Shown here piece after piece: positions 53,306 through 62,405 of a stretch of DNA of 64,000 bases (position 1 is its first letter; each line of letters opens with the position of its first letter). The DNA is taken from contig NZ_MUYM01000028.1 of NCBI RefSeq assembly GCF_002150765.1, positions 6,815 to 70,814 on the forward strand, written 5' to 3'. The notes beneath the pieces were generated by a model. It was not told the DNA's origin. It was given only the letters and a program-made list of their open reading frames with translations, and made no database searches. The DNA comes from Lentzea kentuckyensis. GTDB lineage: Bacteria > Actinomycetota > Actinomycetes > Mycobacteriales > Pseudonocardiaceae. Both the position numbers and the translations under genes were made by a program.

Positions 53306-54907
53306 TCAGAGCACCGCCGGAGCCGGGATCTCGGCCCCGATCGAGAAGAAGTCGTGCCACTTGACGCCGTCGCCGCTGAAGCCCGAGCCCGTGGAGAGCG
53401 ACACGTAGACGTCTCCGGTCGTGCCGCGGGTGAACGTGACGATGTCTGCCTTCCCGTCACCGTTGAAGTCCCCGACACCGGGCGTCTCCCCGCCGACCGC
53501 GAAGTGGTCGTGCCACTTGACGCTCGTGCCGGAGAACGCCGATCCCGTGGACAGCGCGACGTAGACGTCGGCGGCGTCGCCGCGGGTGAACGTCGCGATG
53601 TCGTCCTTGCCGTCCCCGTTGAAGTCGCCGACCGCGGGGAGCTCGCCGCCGATGCTGAAGAAGTCGTGCCACTTGACGCCGTCGCCGCTGAAGGACGATC
53701 CCGTGGACAGCGCCACGTACACGTCGCCGGTGTCGCCGCGGGTGAACGTCGCGATGTCGTCCTTGCCGTCGCCGTTGAAGTCGCCCACGGCGGGCACCTC
53801 CGAGCCGACCGCGAAGTGGTCGTGCCACTTCACGCTGGTGCCGGTGAAGCCCGACCCGGTGGAGAGCGCGACGTAGACGTCGGCGGCGTCGCCGCGGGTG
53901 AAGGTGGCGATGTCGTCCTTGCCGTCGCCGTTGAAGTCGCCCACCAGCGGCAGTTCGCCGTAGAGGCTGAAGAAGTCGTGCCAGCGCACGCCGTCACCGC
54001 TGAAGCCCGACCCGGTGGAGAGCGCAACGTAGACGTCGCCGGTGTCGCCGCGGGTGAAGGTGGCGAGGTCGTCCTTGCCATCACCGTTGAAGTCACCGGT
54101 CAGCGGGATCTCGTTGCCCACCGCGAAGTGGTCGTGCCACTTCACGCTGGTGCCCGCGAACGCCGAACCCGTCGAGGACGCCACGTAGACGTCCGCCGCG
54201 TCGCCGCGGGTGAACGTCGCGATGTCCGCCTTGCCGTCACCGGTGAAGTCGGTGGAGCCGCCGCCGATGATCGCCGGCCCGGACGCCACGACCGTGTCGA
54301 ACCGGTACAGGTCGTGGTTGCGCATCAAGGAAATGACCTTGCTCGCGTAGTTCGGGTCGGTGGCGTACTTCTTGGCCACCTCGGTGATGAACCGGTTCGG
54401 GTCGTGCCGGTACGGCAGTGCGCCCGCGTAGTTCGAGCTGGTGGTCAGCAGCCGCCCGTAGTCGCGGAACGAGTCGCGCATCGAGGCGTACACCCGGAAG
54501 TACGCCGTGACGTTGTGGCACGACGGCGTGCACTCCTGCGTGGTGTAGGCGTGGCAGCCGATCGCGATCGGGCCGGGCGACCCAGGCGCGGTGCACTTGA
54601 ACCCGAAGTAGTTGCGGTCGTTGACGGACAGCTTGCTGGCGCCCCAGGCCGACTCGAGGATCGACTGGCCGACCGTGACCGAGGCCGGGATGTCGTACTC
54701 CGCCATCACGGACTGCGCGGCCGGGCCGGCCGCCGCGATGTAGGCGGCGGTGTCGGCGGCGATGGTGACCTCCGCCGAGGCCCGCACGTGCTCCTGGTTC
54801 GGAACGCTGTCCGGCGCGGCGGTGGCGGCGGTGGCGGTGGCTGCCGTCGCGAGCACCGCCACCACGAGGCCGCGCAGCACGCGGCCCGTCGTTGACGCTG
54901 ATCTCAT
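53306..54907 (-). CDS. Secreted GH73 glucosaminidase with WHD repeats
   Basis: 533 residues. Signal peptide 1-31. Glucosaminidase (LytG/FlgJ-like GH73) domain about 50-205 with catalytic Glu85 in [14 protein letters not shown] and the partner segment NYFGFKC. Six C-terminal FG-GAP-like repeats about 220-533. Odd and even repeats alternate strictly: (A)[22 protein letters not shown] versus [15 protein letters not shown](K/R)WHDFFS. It cleaves peptidoglycan glycan strands. Its stop touches the candidate start of the CHAP gene, so the two wall hydrolases are co-expressed. Confidence 0.88.
   Translation of the reverse strand: MRSASTTGRVLRGLVVAVLATAATATAATAAPDSVPNQEHVRASAEVTIAADTAAYIAAAGPAAQSVMAEYDIPASVTVGQSILESAWGASKLSVNDRNYFGFKCTAPGSPGPIAIGCHAYTTQECTPSCHNVTAYFRVYASMRDSFRDYGRLLTTSSNYAGALPYRHDPNRFITEVAKKYATDPNYASKVISLMRNHDLYRFDTVVASGPAIIGGGSTDFTGDGKADIATFTRGDAADVYVASSTGSAFAGTSVKWHDHFAVGNEIPLTGDFNGDGKDDLATFTRGDTGDVYVALSTGSGFSGDGVRWHDFFSLYGELPLVGDFNGDGKDDIATFTRGDAADVYVALSTGSGFTGTSVKWHDHFAVGSEVPAVGDFNGDGKDDIATFTRGDTGDVYVALSTGSSFSGDGVKWHDFFSIGGELPAVGDFNGDGKDDIATFTRGDAADVYVALSTGSAFSGTSVKWHDHFAVGGETPGVGDFNGDGKADIVTFTRGTTGDVYVSLSTGSGFSGDGVKWHDFFSIGAEIPAPAVL
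53310..54250 (-). repeat. ~147-bp tandem repeat array encoding WHD repeats (GH73 gene)
   Basis: Six tandem units of about 147 bp, highly similar at DNA level (for example the segment complementary to GTGAACGTCGCGATGTC recurs). Homologous arrays lie at about 52230-53180 (CHAP gene) and 48450-49390 (GH172 gene). The near-identity of units within and between genes makes recombination or gene conversion likely. Confidence 0.85.
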
Positions 54908-54928
54908 GGAATCCCCAGTGCTGTTTCA

Positions 54929-54947
54929 GATGGCCGTGCTGGCCATC
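54929..54947 (-). terminator. Hairpin after the AfsR-type gene
   Basis: 7-bp stem GATGGCC / GGCCATC with a 5-base loop, 31 bases beyond the AfsR-type stop and 22 bases before the GH73 start. It may be a weak terminator or a leader hairpin of the wall-hydrolase operon. Confidence 0.45.
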
Positions 54948-54977
54948 CCCCATGAGCGGGAAGCTAGGGAAGACCGC

Positions 54978-57971
54978 TCAGAGAACGCTGTGGAGTCGCT
55001 GCGAGGGTGCTGGCGGCTCGCCGGCCTCCCGGCTGCCGTGCCGGGCGAACAGCCGTGTCGCCTCCGCCGACGCCGCAGCGGCCTCGTCCTGGCGGCCCAG
55101 TCCCTCGAGCGCCCTGGCGAGGTCGCGCAGGCTGCGTCCCCGCCACAGCGGCAGGCCCAGCGCGTCCCACCACTGCAGTGACCGCTCCAAGAAGTGGCGC
55201 GCCTCGGCAGGCCTGCCCTCCGCCAGCTCCAGCTCGCCCAGGGTGCGCAGCACCAGCGCCTGGCCGAACCCGTCCTCCATCGCGTGACAGGTCACCAGCG
55301 CCTCCTGCAACGGCTCGCGCGCCGCCGCGGGCACCCCGCGCCGGATGCGGGCCTTGGCCAGTGACTGGGCCGCGTACGCCGTCATCAGCCGGTCATCCGC
55401 CGCTCGCATCGCCTCGAGCGCCCGCAGGCAGTCCCGTTCCGCCTCGGCCACCCGTCCCGCCGCGCGGTGGATGATGCCGCGGGACCGCAGGGTCAGCGCC
55501 ACGCCGTGCTCGTCGTCGAGCGCCTCGTAGGCGGCACGGGCGCGGTCGCACTCGGTGAGCGCCTCGTCCAGGCCGCCCAGCTCGGTGAGGGTGAGCGCCC
55601 GGCTGTGCGCGGCCCTGGCCAGCGCACGGGGCTCGCCGGCGGCACGCAGGGCGGGCAGGGCTGCGTCGAGCGTGGCCAGTGCCTCGGCCAGCCGGCCGTG
55701 CTCGCGCTGCGCGGTGCTGAGCAGCAGATTGGTCACCGCCTGCCCGGCCGTGTCGCCCACCTCCGCGTAGGCCTGGGCCGCCTGGGCGTAGTAGTCGGTA
55801 GCCTCCTCCACCCGGTCCTGCTCGCTGCGCAGCCAGCCGAGCCCGGCCAGCAGCAGGCCCTGCGCGGCCCGGTCGTCCGCCCGGCGCGCGGCCGCCAGTG
55901 CAGCGTCGTGCGTGCGCCACCAGTCGGCGAAGCGGTTCTCCACGGCGAACGACGACGAGCACAGCAGCGCCGCCAGGCGGGTCGCCACGTCGACCAGCTC
56001 CAGCTCGCTCAACCGCTCCACCGCGTGCACCATGGTGGCCTGCTCCGCCTCGAACCAGGCCACCGGGTTCGCGCGCACGTCGGCGAGCCAGTCCGGCGGC
56101 GCGTCCGGCCCGGTCGACGACGGACCCGGCCGCAGCACCCTCGTCCGCGTGTCCCCGGAGGCGTGTTCCACCAGCGCCGCCCAGCGGCCTCCCGCCCGCC
56201 GCGCCGCCGCGAGCAGCAGTTCGCGCGGCTGTTCGTGCTCGGCGCGTTCCCAGGCGAACACCCTGGTGAGGTCGTGCAGCCGGTACCGCGAACGGCCCGT
56301 GCCGTCCAGCCCGACCGGGTCGAGCAGCCGCGCGTGGACGAGTCCGTCGACCAGGTCCTCCGCCTCCTCGACGTCCACCTCCAGCAACGCCGCGACCAGA
56401 CGCGCGGTGAAGTCCGGCGTGCCCAGCCAGCCCAGCAGCCGCAACGCCGCCCGTTGCGGCTCGGTCAGACCCGCGTAGCTCAGCGCCAGACTGCCGCGCA
56501 CCTCCAGGTCGCCCGACACCAGCTCGTCCAGCAGCCTGCGCTGTCCGCGCAACCGGTCGGCGAGCCGGGCCAGCGGCCAGTCGGGGCGCGCGGCGAGCCG
56601 GGCGCCCGCCACCCGCAGCGCCAGTGGCAGGTGGCCGCACAGCCGTGCCACCTCCGCGGCGCGGTCCGGCTCGGTCGCCAGCCGCTCCGCGCCGACGATG
56701 CGTTCCAGCAGGGCGAGGGATCCCGTCTCGTCCAGGACGTCGAGGTCGACGTGTGTCGCGCCCTCCAGCACGGTCAGCCGCGCCCGGCTCGTGACGATGC
56801 ACAGGCAGTCAGGTCCGCCCGGCAGCAACGGGCGGACCTGGCGCTCGTCCGCCGCGTCGTCGAGCACGACCAGCACGCGCCGGGCGGCCACCAGGCTGCG
56901 GAACAGCGCGGTGCGCTCCTCGACCAGGTCCGGTACCTCGGCGGTCGGCACTCCGAGCGCCCGCAGGAACCGCCCCAGCACCTCCGCGGGGTCGAGCGGC
57001 GCAGACCCCGCGCCGTGCAGGCAGACGTGCAGCACACCGTCGGGGAACCGCTCGCGCAACCGGTGCGCGGCGTGCACCGCCAGCGTGCTCTTGCCCGCGC
57101 CTGGCTTGCCGGACACGGCCACCACCGCACCCGCCGTCGCACCGACCACTGCGGCGACCTCGGCTGACCGCCCGGTGAAATCGGCGACGTCGGGCGGCAG
57201 CTGTCCCGGCACCGGGTGCGGGACGTGCTCGGGCTCGGTGGCGGTGACCTCGTCCTCCCCGCGCAGCACGCGCTGCTGCGCGGCCCGCAGCTCGGGACCG
57301 GGCTCGACACCCATTTCCTCGACCAGGAGCCGCCGGCCCTCCTGGTACGCGGCCAGCGCGTCGGACCGCCGGCCGGCCCGGCCCAGCGCCACCACCAGCT
57401 GCCCGCGCAGCCGCTCCCGCAACGGGTGCCGCTCCACCAGCGCGGCCAGTTCCGGCAACGGCACCGCCGCACCGGCGCCCAGCAGCGCGTCGAACAGGTC
57501 CTCCCGTGCCGCCAGGCAGGCGTCCGCCAGCCGGGCGCGCTCGGCCTCGACCCACCACCCGTGCGCCCCGCCCAGCGGCTCGCCCCGGAACAGCTCCAGC
57601 GCCGCACCGAGCGCCCGCTCCGCCGCCGTGAACCGGCCTCCGGCCAGTTCACGCCGCCCCTCGGCGGTCAGCCGCTCCCACTCCCACAGGTCGACCCGGT
57701 CGTCCGGGACGTCCAGCAGGTAACCACCGCCGCGGTGCACGACCGCGCCGCCGAGGACCCGCCGCAGCGCCGACACGTGCGTCTGCACGGTGGCACGCGC
57801 GTTGTCGGGCGGACGCTCGGTCCACAGCGCGTCCGTGATCTCCCCGAGCCCCACCACCCGCCGGCCGCCCACCACGAGCAGCGCCAGCAGCGTTCGCAAC
57901 TTCGGTCCACCCACCGGTACCACCGCGCCGGCCACACGTGCTTCCACCGGCCCCAGAACCCGCAGCTCCAC
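54978..57971 (-). CDS. AfsR-type SARP regulator with NB-ARC and TPR domains
   Basis: 997 residues. OmpR-like DNA-binding domain 1-95 (MELRVLGPVEARVAGAVVPV), BTAD about 97-245, NB-ARC ATPase about 270-560 with Walker A SGKPGAGKST and Walker B RVLVVLDDAADE, then about ten TPR-like helical repeats to the C-terminus. The layout is that of AfsR, a nucleotide-switched activator of antibiotic genes. It is the nearest intact SARP-type regulator to the NRPS cluster (7 kb from its right edge) and, unlike the one at 168-1877, can sense nucleotide state. Start ATG 57971 begins the conserved domain. Confidence 0.9.
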   Translation of the reverse strand: MELRVLGPVEARVAGAVVPVGGPKLRTLLALLVVGGRRVVGLGEITDALWTERPPDNARATVQTHVSALRRVLGGAVVHRGGGYLLDVPDDRVDLWEWERLTAEGRRELAGGRFTAAERALGAALELFRGEPLGGAHGWWVEAERARLADACLAAREDLFDALLGAGAAVPLPELAALVERHPLRERLRGQLVVALGRAGRRSDALAAYQEGRRLLVEEMGVEPGPELRAAQQRVLRGEDEVTATEPEHVPHPVPGQLPPDVADFTGRSAEVAAVVGATAGAVVAVSGKPGAGKSTLAVHAAHRLRERFPDGVLHVCLHGAGSAPLDPAEVLGRFLRALGVPTAEVPDLVEERTALFRSLVAARRVLVVLDDAADERQVRPLLPGGPDCLCIVTSRARLTVLEGATHVDLDVLDETGSLALLERIVGAERLATEPDRAAEVARLCGHLPLALRVAGARLAARPDWPLARLADRLRGQRRLLDELVSGDLEVRGSLALSYAGLTEPQRAALRLLGWLGTPDFTARLVAALLEVDVEEAEDLVDGLVHARLLDPVGLDGTGRSRYRLHDLTRVFAWERAEHEQPRELLLAAARRAGGRWAALVEHASGDTRTRVLRPGPSSTGPDAPPDWLADVRANPVAWFEAEQATMVHAVERLSELELVDVATRLAALLCSSSFAVENRFADWWRTHDAALAAARRADDRAAQGLLLAGLGWLRSEQDRVEEATDYYAQAAQAYAEVGDTAGQAVTNLLLSTAQREHGRLAEALATLDAALPALRAAGEPRALARAAHSRALTLTELGGLDEALTECDRARAAYEALDDEHGVALTLRSRGIIHRAAGRVAEAERDCLRALEAMRAADDRLMTAYAAQSLAKARIRRGVPAAAREPLQEALVTCHAMEDGFGQALVLRTLGELELAEGRPAEARHFLERSLQWWDALGLPLWRGRSLRDLARALEGLGRQDEAAAASAEATRLFARHGSREAGEPPAPSQRLHSVL

Positions 57972-58208
57972 GCAATCCCCCTCGACTGGCAGTCGGCCGA
58001 GAGGACCAGTTCGTTACTGGCTCGTGATGTGATCTCCAGGTGTGCGAGCGGGTGTGGGAGTCGGGATCCACGTGGTGACCGGTTCCCGTGCCGAGGGTGC
58101 GATGGAGGTGCGGTCCGATGGCGACGCAAGAGCCCTGGGTCGCGCATCACCTCCGGAGCGGTTCGCCGGCGAGCTGTTCCTCCGGTTCGCCCGGCGCGGG
58201 TGGCTCGC
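57972..58208. other. Upstream region of the AfsR-type gene
   Basis: No gene seen. It contains the promoter side of the AfsR-type regulator, including a locally A/T-richer stretch at 58005-58030. Confidence 0.4.
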
Positions 58209-58406
58209 TTGACCTTTGAGAATTATGAACCCGTGGTGTGCGTGGAGTGTGAGAACTCCACTGCGTTCATCGAGGATGAGGCGTCGCTCGACGGATACGC
58301 TACGACCGTACGTGCGCTGAGCGAGTCCAGTTTGGACCTTGAGGAGTCGAAGGCCCTCATCGGTCGCCTCGGGGAGGCGCCGTGGCCACTCGACGAAGCG
58401 GTCTGA
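58209..58406 (+). CDS. Short protein, possibly a regulator C-terminal fragment
   Basis: 65 residues if started at TTG 58209: TFENYEPVVCVECENSTAFI, then LDGYATTVRALSESSLDLEESKALIGRL. The acidic helix-rich segment resembles the end of DUF5753/Scr1-type XRE regulators (VVYxE...YLEDPxDVxxY...LSxxESRALI). No HTH precedes it in any frame, so it may be a truncated remnant. A genuine small gene is not excluded. Confidence 0.4.
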   Translation: MTFENYEPVVCVECENSTAFIEDEASLDGYATTVRALSESSLDLEESKALIGRLGEAPWPLDEAV

Positions 58407-58853
58407 CGTCAGCCTAAGCAGGCTGCCAGAAGTTGTGTCCGTAACCCGATCGAGCACGCCCCCGCCTTGCGTTGATGGCGTCTGCAAGTACCACCAACTC
58501 AACATCAACAGGCACTTACCTACAACCAACAGGGCAATCACGCCAGGCACGCCGGTCCGGCGCACGGCGACCAGGTTGAGCGTCGTATCGCGGTCATGGT
58601 CGACTCGGCGGCAAGCAGATGTGCATCTTCATGTGGCGCGGGCGGGGATCGGACACACCGGGCGGTGCCCATCTGTCCGCTGGACGTTGATGAGGGGAGC
58701 TTTCATCAACCTCAGCACAGCGGGCACACTCGGACATGCTGAACAACCCCGGCTCCAGCTCCGGGTCGAGCGCGATCAGCCAACAGAGTCCCCGCAGGGC
58801 CCATGGCACCAACGGAGGCCACGCGGTTTCGGACAGGACTTCTGGCCAGTTGC
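58407..58853. other. Spacer with possible gene fragment
   Basis: On the minus strand just past the kinase stop, one frame reads LLSNWPEVLSETAWPPLVPW, RGLCWLIALDPELEPGLFSM and SECARCAEVDESS (about 58680-58865). It looks protein-like but has no start and joins no neighbour, so it is probably debris. Nothing else recognised. Confidence 0.35.
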
Positions 58854-59726
58854 TTAGAAGGTCTCGACGAGCTTCCTCAGTGGTGTGCCGAGGTCCGGGT
58901 GGTCGCCCTTGTCGATGCGGTGCAGCAGCCGGGCAGCGGCGTAGAGCTGGGCGAGCTGTCCGGCGTCGCTGTCGAGCACGTCGGCGAAGGTGTCGCGGAC
59001 TCGTTGCGCGGTGTCCGGAACGAGCAGGCTGTGGCAGAACAGTGTGGCCGCGTCTGTGCCGGCTGGACCGCGTCCCCACAGTTCCCAGTCAAGCAGGCCG
59101 AAGTCCGGTCCCGTCAGGTTCGCCCAGTGCAGATCACCGTGCACGGTTTCCCACTGGCGTACCACGGGATTCACCGAGTTTCCCAAGTACTGCTGGATCC
59201 GGCCGGTGACCAGAGCCTGATCGGCGTGGACCCGATCGGTCGGCGCCGCGGCGACCACCCCGATCGTGCTGCGGAGTTCGGCCCACCACTGGTCGGGAAG
59301 GTCGAGCACGTGGCGCAAGGTGTCGGTGGGGGAGCAGGGTGAACCCAGTGCCAGGGTCATCAGCTCGGCGCGCTGCTGCCTCCATTCCTCCCACTCGTAG
59401 ACGTCGAGAACCCGTGGCTTGGACAGGCTGGTGAACACGTTGGCGTCGAGGTTGCCGGTCCAGAATTCACCGTCGGTCCACTGCCTGTCCTCCGACACCA
59501 CGCGAAGCCAGAGCCGCCGGCCGGCAGCTTGTACGGGTGCGCTGATCGACCGGTCCAGCCAGCCGAGCCGGGGTGTGCCGGTGACGGTGAGACCGAAGTG
59601 GTCCGCGGCGTGGCTGAGGTTGTCGTGCATCCACTGCCGGAACCGCGCGTCGGCTTCGATGAGATCGACGCTGGACGTTCGGCCGTCGCGGTCGAGTACG
59701 GGTGGGTGGTCGAGCTGTTCGGACAC
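58854..59726 (-). CDS. APH-family (aminoglycoside phosphotransferase-like) kinase
   Basis: 290 residues. The catalytic loop HGDLHWANLTGPDFGLLDWE carries the Brenner motif His196-Gly-Asp198 with Asn203, and the metal-binding Asp213 (LLDWE). The N-lobe is poorly conserved. The family phosphorylates small molecules (aminoglycosides, homoserine, choline) and its substrate cannot be told. GTG 59726 is chosen because GAGAGG lies 5-6 bases upstream and the conserved part begins VSEQLDHPP. The longer in-frame ORF upstream is Arg/Pro-rich noise. Confidence 0.8.
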   Translation of the reverse strand: MSEQLDHPPVLDRDGRTSSVDLIEADARFRQWMHDNLSHAADHFGLTVTGTPRLGWLDRSISAPVQAAGRRLWLRVVSEDRQWTDGEFWTGNLDANVFTSLSKPRVLDVYEWEEWRQQRAELMTLALGSPCSPTDTLRHVLDLPDQWWAELRSTIGVVAAAPTDRVHADQALVTGRIQQYLGNSVNPVVRQWETVHGDLHWANLTGPDFGLLDWELWGRGPAGTDAATLFCHSLLVPDTAQRVRDTFADVLDSDAGQLAQLYAAARLLHRIDKGDHPDLGTPLRKLVETF

Positions 59727-60106
59727 GGGATCCTCTCGCGTTGGCGCGCACCGCGCACACTGTGCGATTTCCTTGGTACCGCTTGGAAAACCTCCAAGCG
59801 AGAAGCCGAAGGACTGATGACCCGAACTGGGGAAGTGTTGAACGAGTTGTCGGGCTTCTGGCGGGCGAGCTGGCTGTTGGCGCGTTCCTCCTAGGTGGCC
59901 ACAGGTTGTGAGTCGGGGGCTGCCTGCTCTCGTGCTGTCGGCAGGACGCCCCCGACCCTGTTCTGGCATCGGTCACGCGGCCAGCGGATGGTGCTCACCG
60001 GTGAGTGCTGCCAGTGCTGTGGCGACTTCTTCGAGGGTGGCGCGGATGCAGGAAATGATCATCGGGCGCCACCTGGAAGTGGCGCCGAAACGCAGGGCAG
60101 TCGTCG
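59727..60106. other. Spacer between kinase and LysR genes
   Basis: 380 bases without a supportable gene. A hairpin CGCTTGG (59780-59786) / CCAAGCG (59794-59800) lies about 55 bases upstream of the kinase start and may be a leader element. Confidence 0.45.
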
Positions 60107-61006
60107 TCACGGCTGGGCGGTTGAGGTGATCGCTTGGGTGACTGCTGTGATCGTTGGCGTGGCGGCGGCGGGGAGGCGGGCCACGAGAACCCGGCGGATC
60201 TCGGGTGGTGCGCCCTGGACGCGCAGGGAGGTCACGCCGGGCGGGAGAACCGGCGACAGGCGTTCCGGGATCGTGGTGACGCCGAAACCTCCGGCGACCA
60301 GGTGCAGTTTCGTCAGCCAGTCGCGTGCGCTGTGGACGACACGTGCTCGCCCGGGCAGGCCCGGCCAGACACCGAGCAGTGGCTCCGCGCCCGATGAGGG
60401 GGTGGCGATCCAGGGGGCGTCGACCAGTTCGTCGATGTGCACGGACGTGCGGCCGGCGAACGTGCCGATGGCCGGTGCCGCCACGAGAAGTTCGGTGTCC
60501 TGAACGGTCGTGATGTGCAGGCGTGGTGACTCACCGTCCGGTGGCCGGTGCGGTGGACGAGAGGTGAGTACGGCGACGTCGATCGAACCGGCGCGCAACG
60601 CCCGAACCAAGCTGGGCGTGGTGCCTTCGCGTGTGGTGACCCGGATCCATGGCGCTGTCGTGGCGAGTCGGGTGAGCGCGGCGGGCAGGATCACCGGTCC
60701 GGCGCTGAGGAACAACCCGAGCCGTACCAGTTCGGTGCGAGGTGCCTCGCCGGTGAGGTCGCGTTCGGCCGCGTCGACCGACGCCAAAATCGTTCGGGCA
60801 TGGCGCAGCAGCATCAGTCCGGGCCGGGTGAGCCGCACTCCGTCGGTCCGTCGCTCGAACAGGGTGGCACCGGCGCTGCGTTCGAGGGCGGCAGCCTGGC
60901 GCGAGACCGCGGACTGCGTGTAGCCCAGCTGTGCGGCGGCAGCGGTGAAGCTGCCCGACTCGGCGATCTGACAGAGCACCCGAAGGCTCGTGCTCGACAC
61001 ATCCAT
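60107..61006 (-). CDS. LysR-family transcriptional regulator
   Basis: 299 residues. N-terminal winged HTH 1-60 (LRVLCQIAESGSFTAAAAQL, GYTQSAVSRQAAALERSAGA) followed by the two-lobed effector domain (TELVRLGLFLSAGPVILPAA; SIDVAVLTSRPP; DWLTKLHLVAGGFGVTTIPE). It is divergent from the MDR oxidoreductase across 93 bp, the classical LysR arrangement, so that gene is the likely target. Start ATG 61006 is used because family homology begins MDVSSTSLRVL. Confidence 0.9.
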   Translation of the reverse strand: MDVSSTSLRVLCQIAESGSFTAAAAQLGYTQSAVSRQAAALERSAGATLFERRTDGVRLTRPGLMLLRHARTILASVDAAERDLTGEAPRTELVRLGLFLSAGPVILPAALTRLATTAPWIRVTTREGTTPSLVRALRAGSIDVAVLTSRPPHRPPDGESPRLHITTVQDTELLVAAPAIGTFAGRTSVHIDELVDAPWIATPSSGAEPLLGVWPGLPGRARVVHSARDWLTKLHLVAGGFGVTTIPERLSPVLPPGVTSLRVQGAPPEIRRVLVARLPAAATPTITAVTQAITSTAQP

Positions 61007-61015
61007 GCCGACTAC

Positions 61016-61030
61016 GCATACCACAGATGC
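61016..61030. promoter_or_regulatory. Candidate LysR binding site
   Basis: Short inverted repeat GCAT-N7-ATGC in the 93-bp spacer between the LysR gene and the oxidoreductase. Size and place fit a LysR recognition half, but the match is short. Confidence 0.3.
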
Positions 61031-61099
61031 CGGATCATCGCTTCCCGCATGTCTCTGTCCCGCCTAGCGTGGCGACGGACGAGACAGAAGGGTCTTCCC

Positions 61100-62185
61100 A
61101 TGCGTGCAGCGACATTGACCGCCTTCGGCTCCCCGCTGACGGTGCACGACGTGCCCGACCCGCAAGCCGGCAGCGGTGAGGTCCTGGTCGAGGTCCTGGC
61201 AACCTGTGTGCCCCCGTACGCGGCCGAGGTGTTCAGCGGCGCACGGCGCTATCCGCTGGAACCACCGGTCGTGCCGGGTGTCGGCGGCATCGGCCGAGTG
61301 GTGCACGTGGGTCCGGACGCGACCAAGCTGAGGGTGGCGGACCTGGTGTGGTGCGACTCAACGGTGCGCTCCCGCGACGACGCGCTGACACCCGACATCA
61401 CACTGCAAGGCTGGAGCTCCCGTGGCGAGGGCGGCGCACGACTGGCCCGGTACCTGCACGACGGACCGTTCGCCGAACTCATGCGGGTTCCCACCGAGAA
61501 CGTGTACCGCCTGCCCGCCGGGGCGGCAGCCGACCCCGCGCGCTGGTCCGCACTGGGCGTGCACACCATTCCCTACGGTGGCCTGCTGGCCGGTCAGCTC
61601 GCGGCCGGAGAGACCTTGCTGGTCAGCGGGGCGACAGGCAACCTCGGCAGCAGCGCGGTCGCCGTCGCGCTCGCCATGGGCGCCGGGCACGTGGTGGCGC
61701 CGGGACGTAACCGGGCCGCCCTCGACCTGCTCGCCGACCGGTTCGGCTCCCGGGTGAGCCCGGTCGAACTCAGCGGAGACGAGGACACCGACCGCGCCAC
61801 AATGGCCACGGCCACCGACGACCCGATCGACATCGTGCTGGATCTCCTCCCACCCGAGGCACCCAGCTCCGTGGCACGCGCGGCGGCCATGACAGTGCGC
61901 GAGTACGGACGCATCGTGCTGATGGGCGGCGTCGGCATGCTCGGCGGCGCGGACCTCGCCCTGCCCTACCCCTGGATCATGCGCAACTCGGTGACCATAC
62001 GCGGCCAATGGATGTACCCACGCACGGCCAACGTCGGCATGATCCGACTCATCGCGACGGGCGCCCTGGACCTCACCCCCGAACACACCACCCGGTTCGA
62101 CCTCGACCGGGTCAACGATGCGGTCACCCACGCAGCCACACACGGCGGACCCTTCGACCGCACCATCCTCACCCCAAGGGCCTGA
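61100..62185 (+). CDS. MDR-superfamily alcohol dehydrogenase/quinone oxidoreductase
   Basis: 361 residues. GroES-like N-terminal domain (AATLTAFGSPLTVHDVPDPQ; VPGVGGIGRVVHVGPDATKL) and a Rossmann domain with LLVSGATGNLGSSAVAVALA (about 174-193). The usual zinc-ligand Cys/His set is not evident (Val/Cys-Pro-Pro-Tyr where GxDxH/C is expected), favouring a zinc-independent, quinone-reductase-like enzyme. Probably regulated by the divergent LysR protein. Confidence 0.85.
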   Translation: MRAATLTAFGSPLTVHDVPDPQAGSGEVLVEVLATCVPPYAAEVFSGARRYPLEPPVVPGVGGIGRVVHVGPDATKLRVADLVWCDSTVRSRDDALTPDITLQGWSSRGEGGARLARYLHDGPFAELMRVPTENVYRLPAGAAADPARWSALGVHTIPYGGLLAGQLAAGETLLVSGATGNLGSSAVAVALAMGAGHVVAPGRNRAALDLLADRFGSRVSPVELSGDEDTDRATMATATDDPIDIVLDLLPPEAPSSVARAAAMTVREYGRIVLMGGVGMLGGADLALPYPWIMRNSVTIRGQWMYPRTANVGMIRLIATGALDLTPEHTTRFDLDRVNDAVTHAATHGGPFDRTILTPRA

Positions 62186-62405
62186 ACCCTCAGCTCGGCA
62201 CCGCGCGCTCATGCCGACACGGATCTCCGCGACAACGATCATCCGCTTTGCCGCTTGGCGAACTGATGGTGATCGCGTCCCCGCGAGTACACGCCCGTGC
62301 GGACGAGCGGATCTTGGCACTGCACGGTTCGACGTGTGAGAGTTCGTCGTCGCTGTAACCCGCCGGGCGGCTTCTTCGTCCCGCTGACGTTCTGAACTAC
62401 GTGTC

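Noticed and set aside
55467-57167. 566-residue plus-strand ORF opposite the AfsR-type gene
   Set aside because: Gln/Arg/Val-rich antisense frame; the opposite strand encodes P-loop and TPR motifs.
58014-58565. 183-residue minus-strand ORF upstream of the AfsR-type gene
   Set aside because: Its first helix looks membrane-like, but the rest is antisense to the short plus-strand protein and Arg/Ser-rich.
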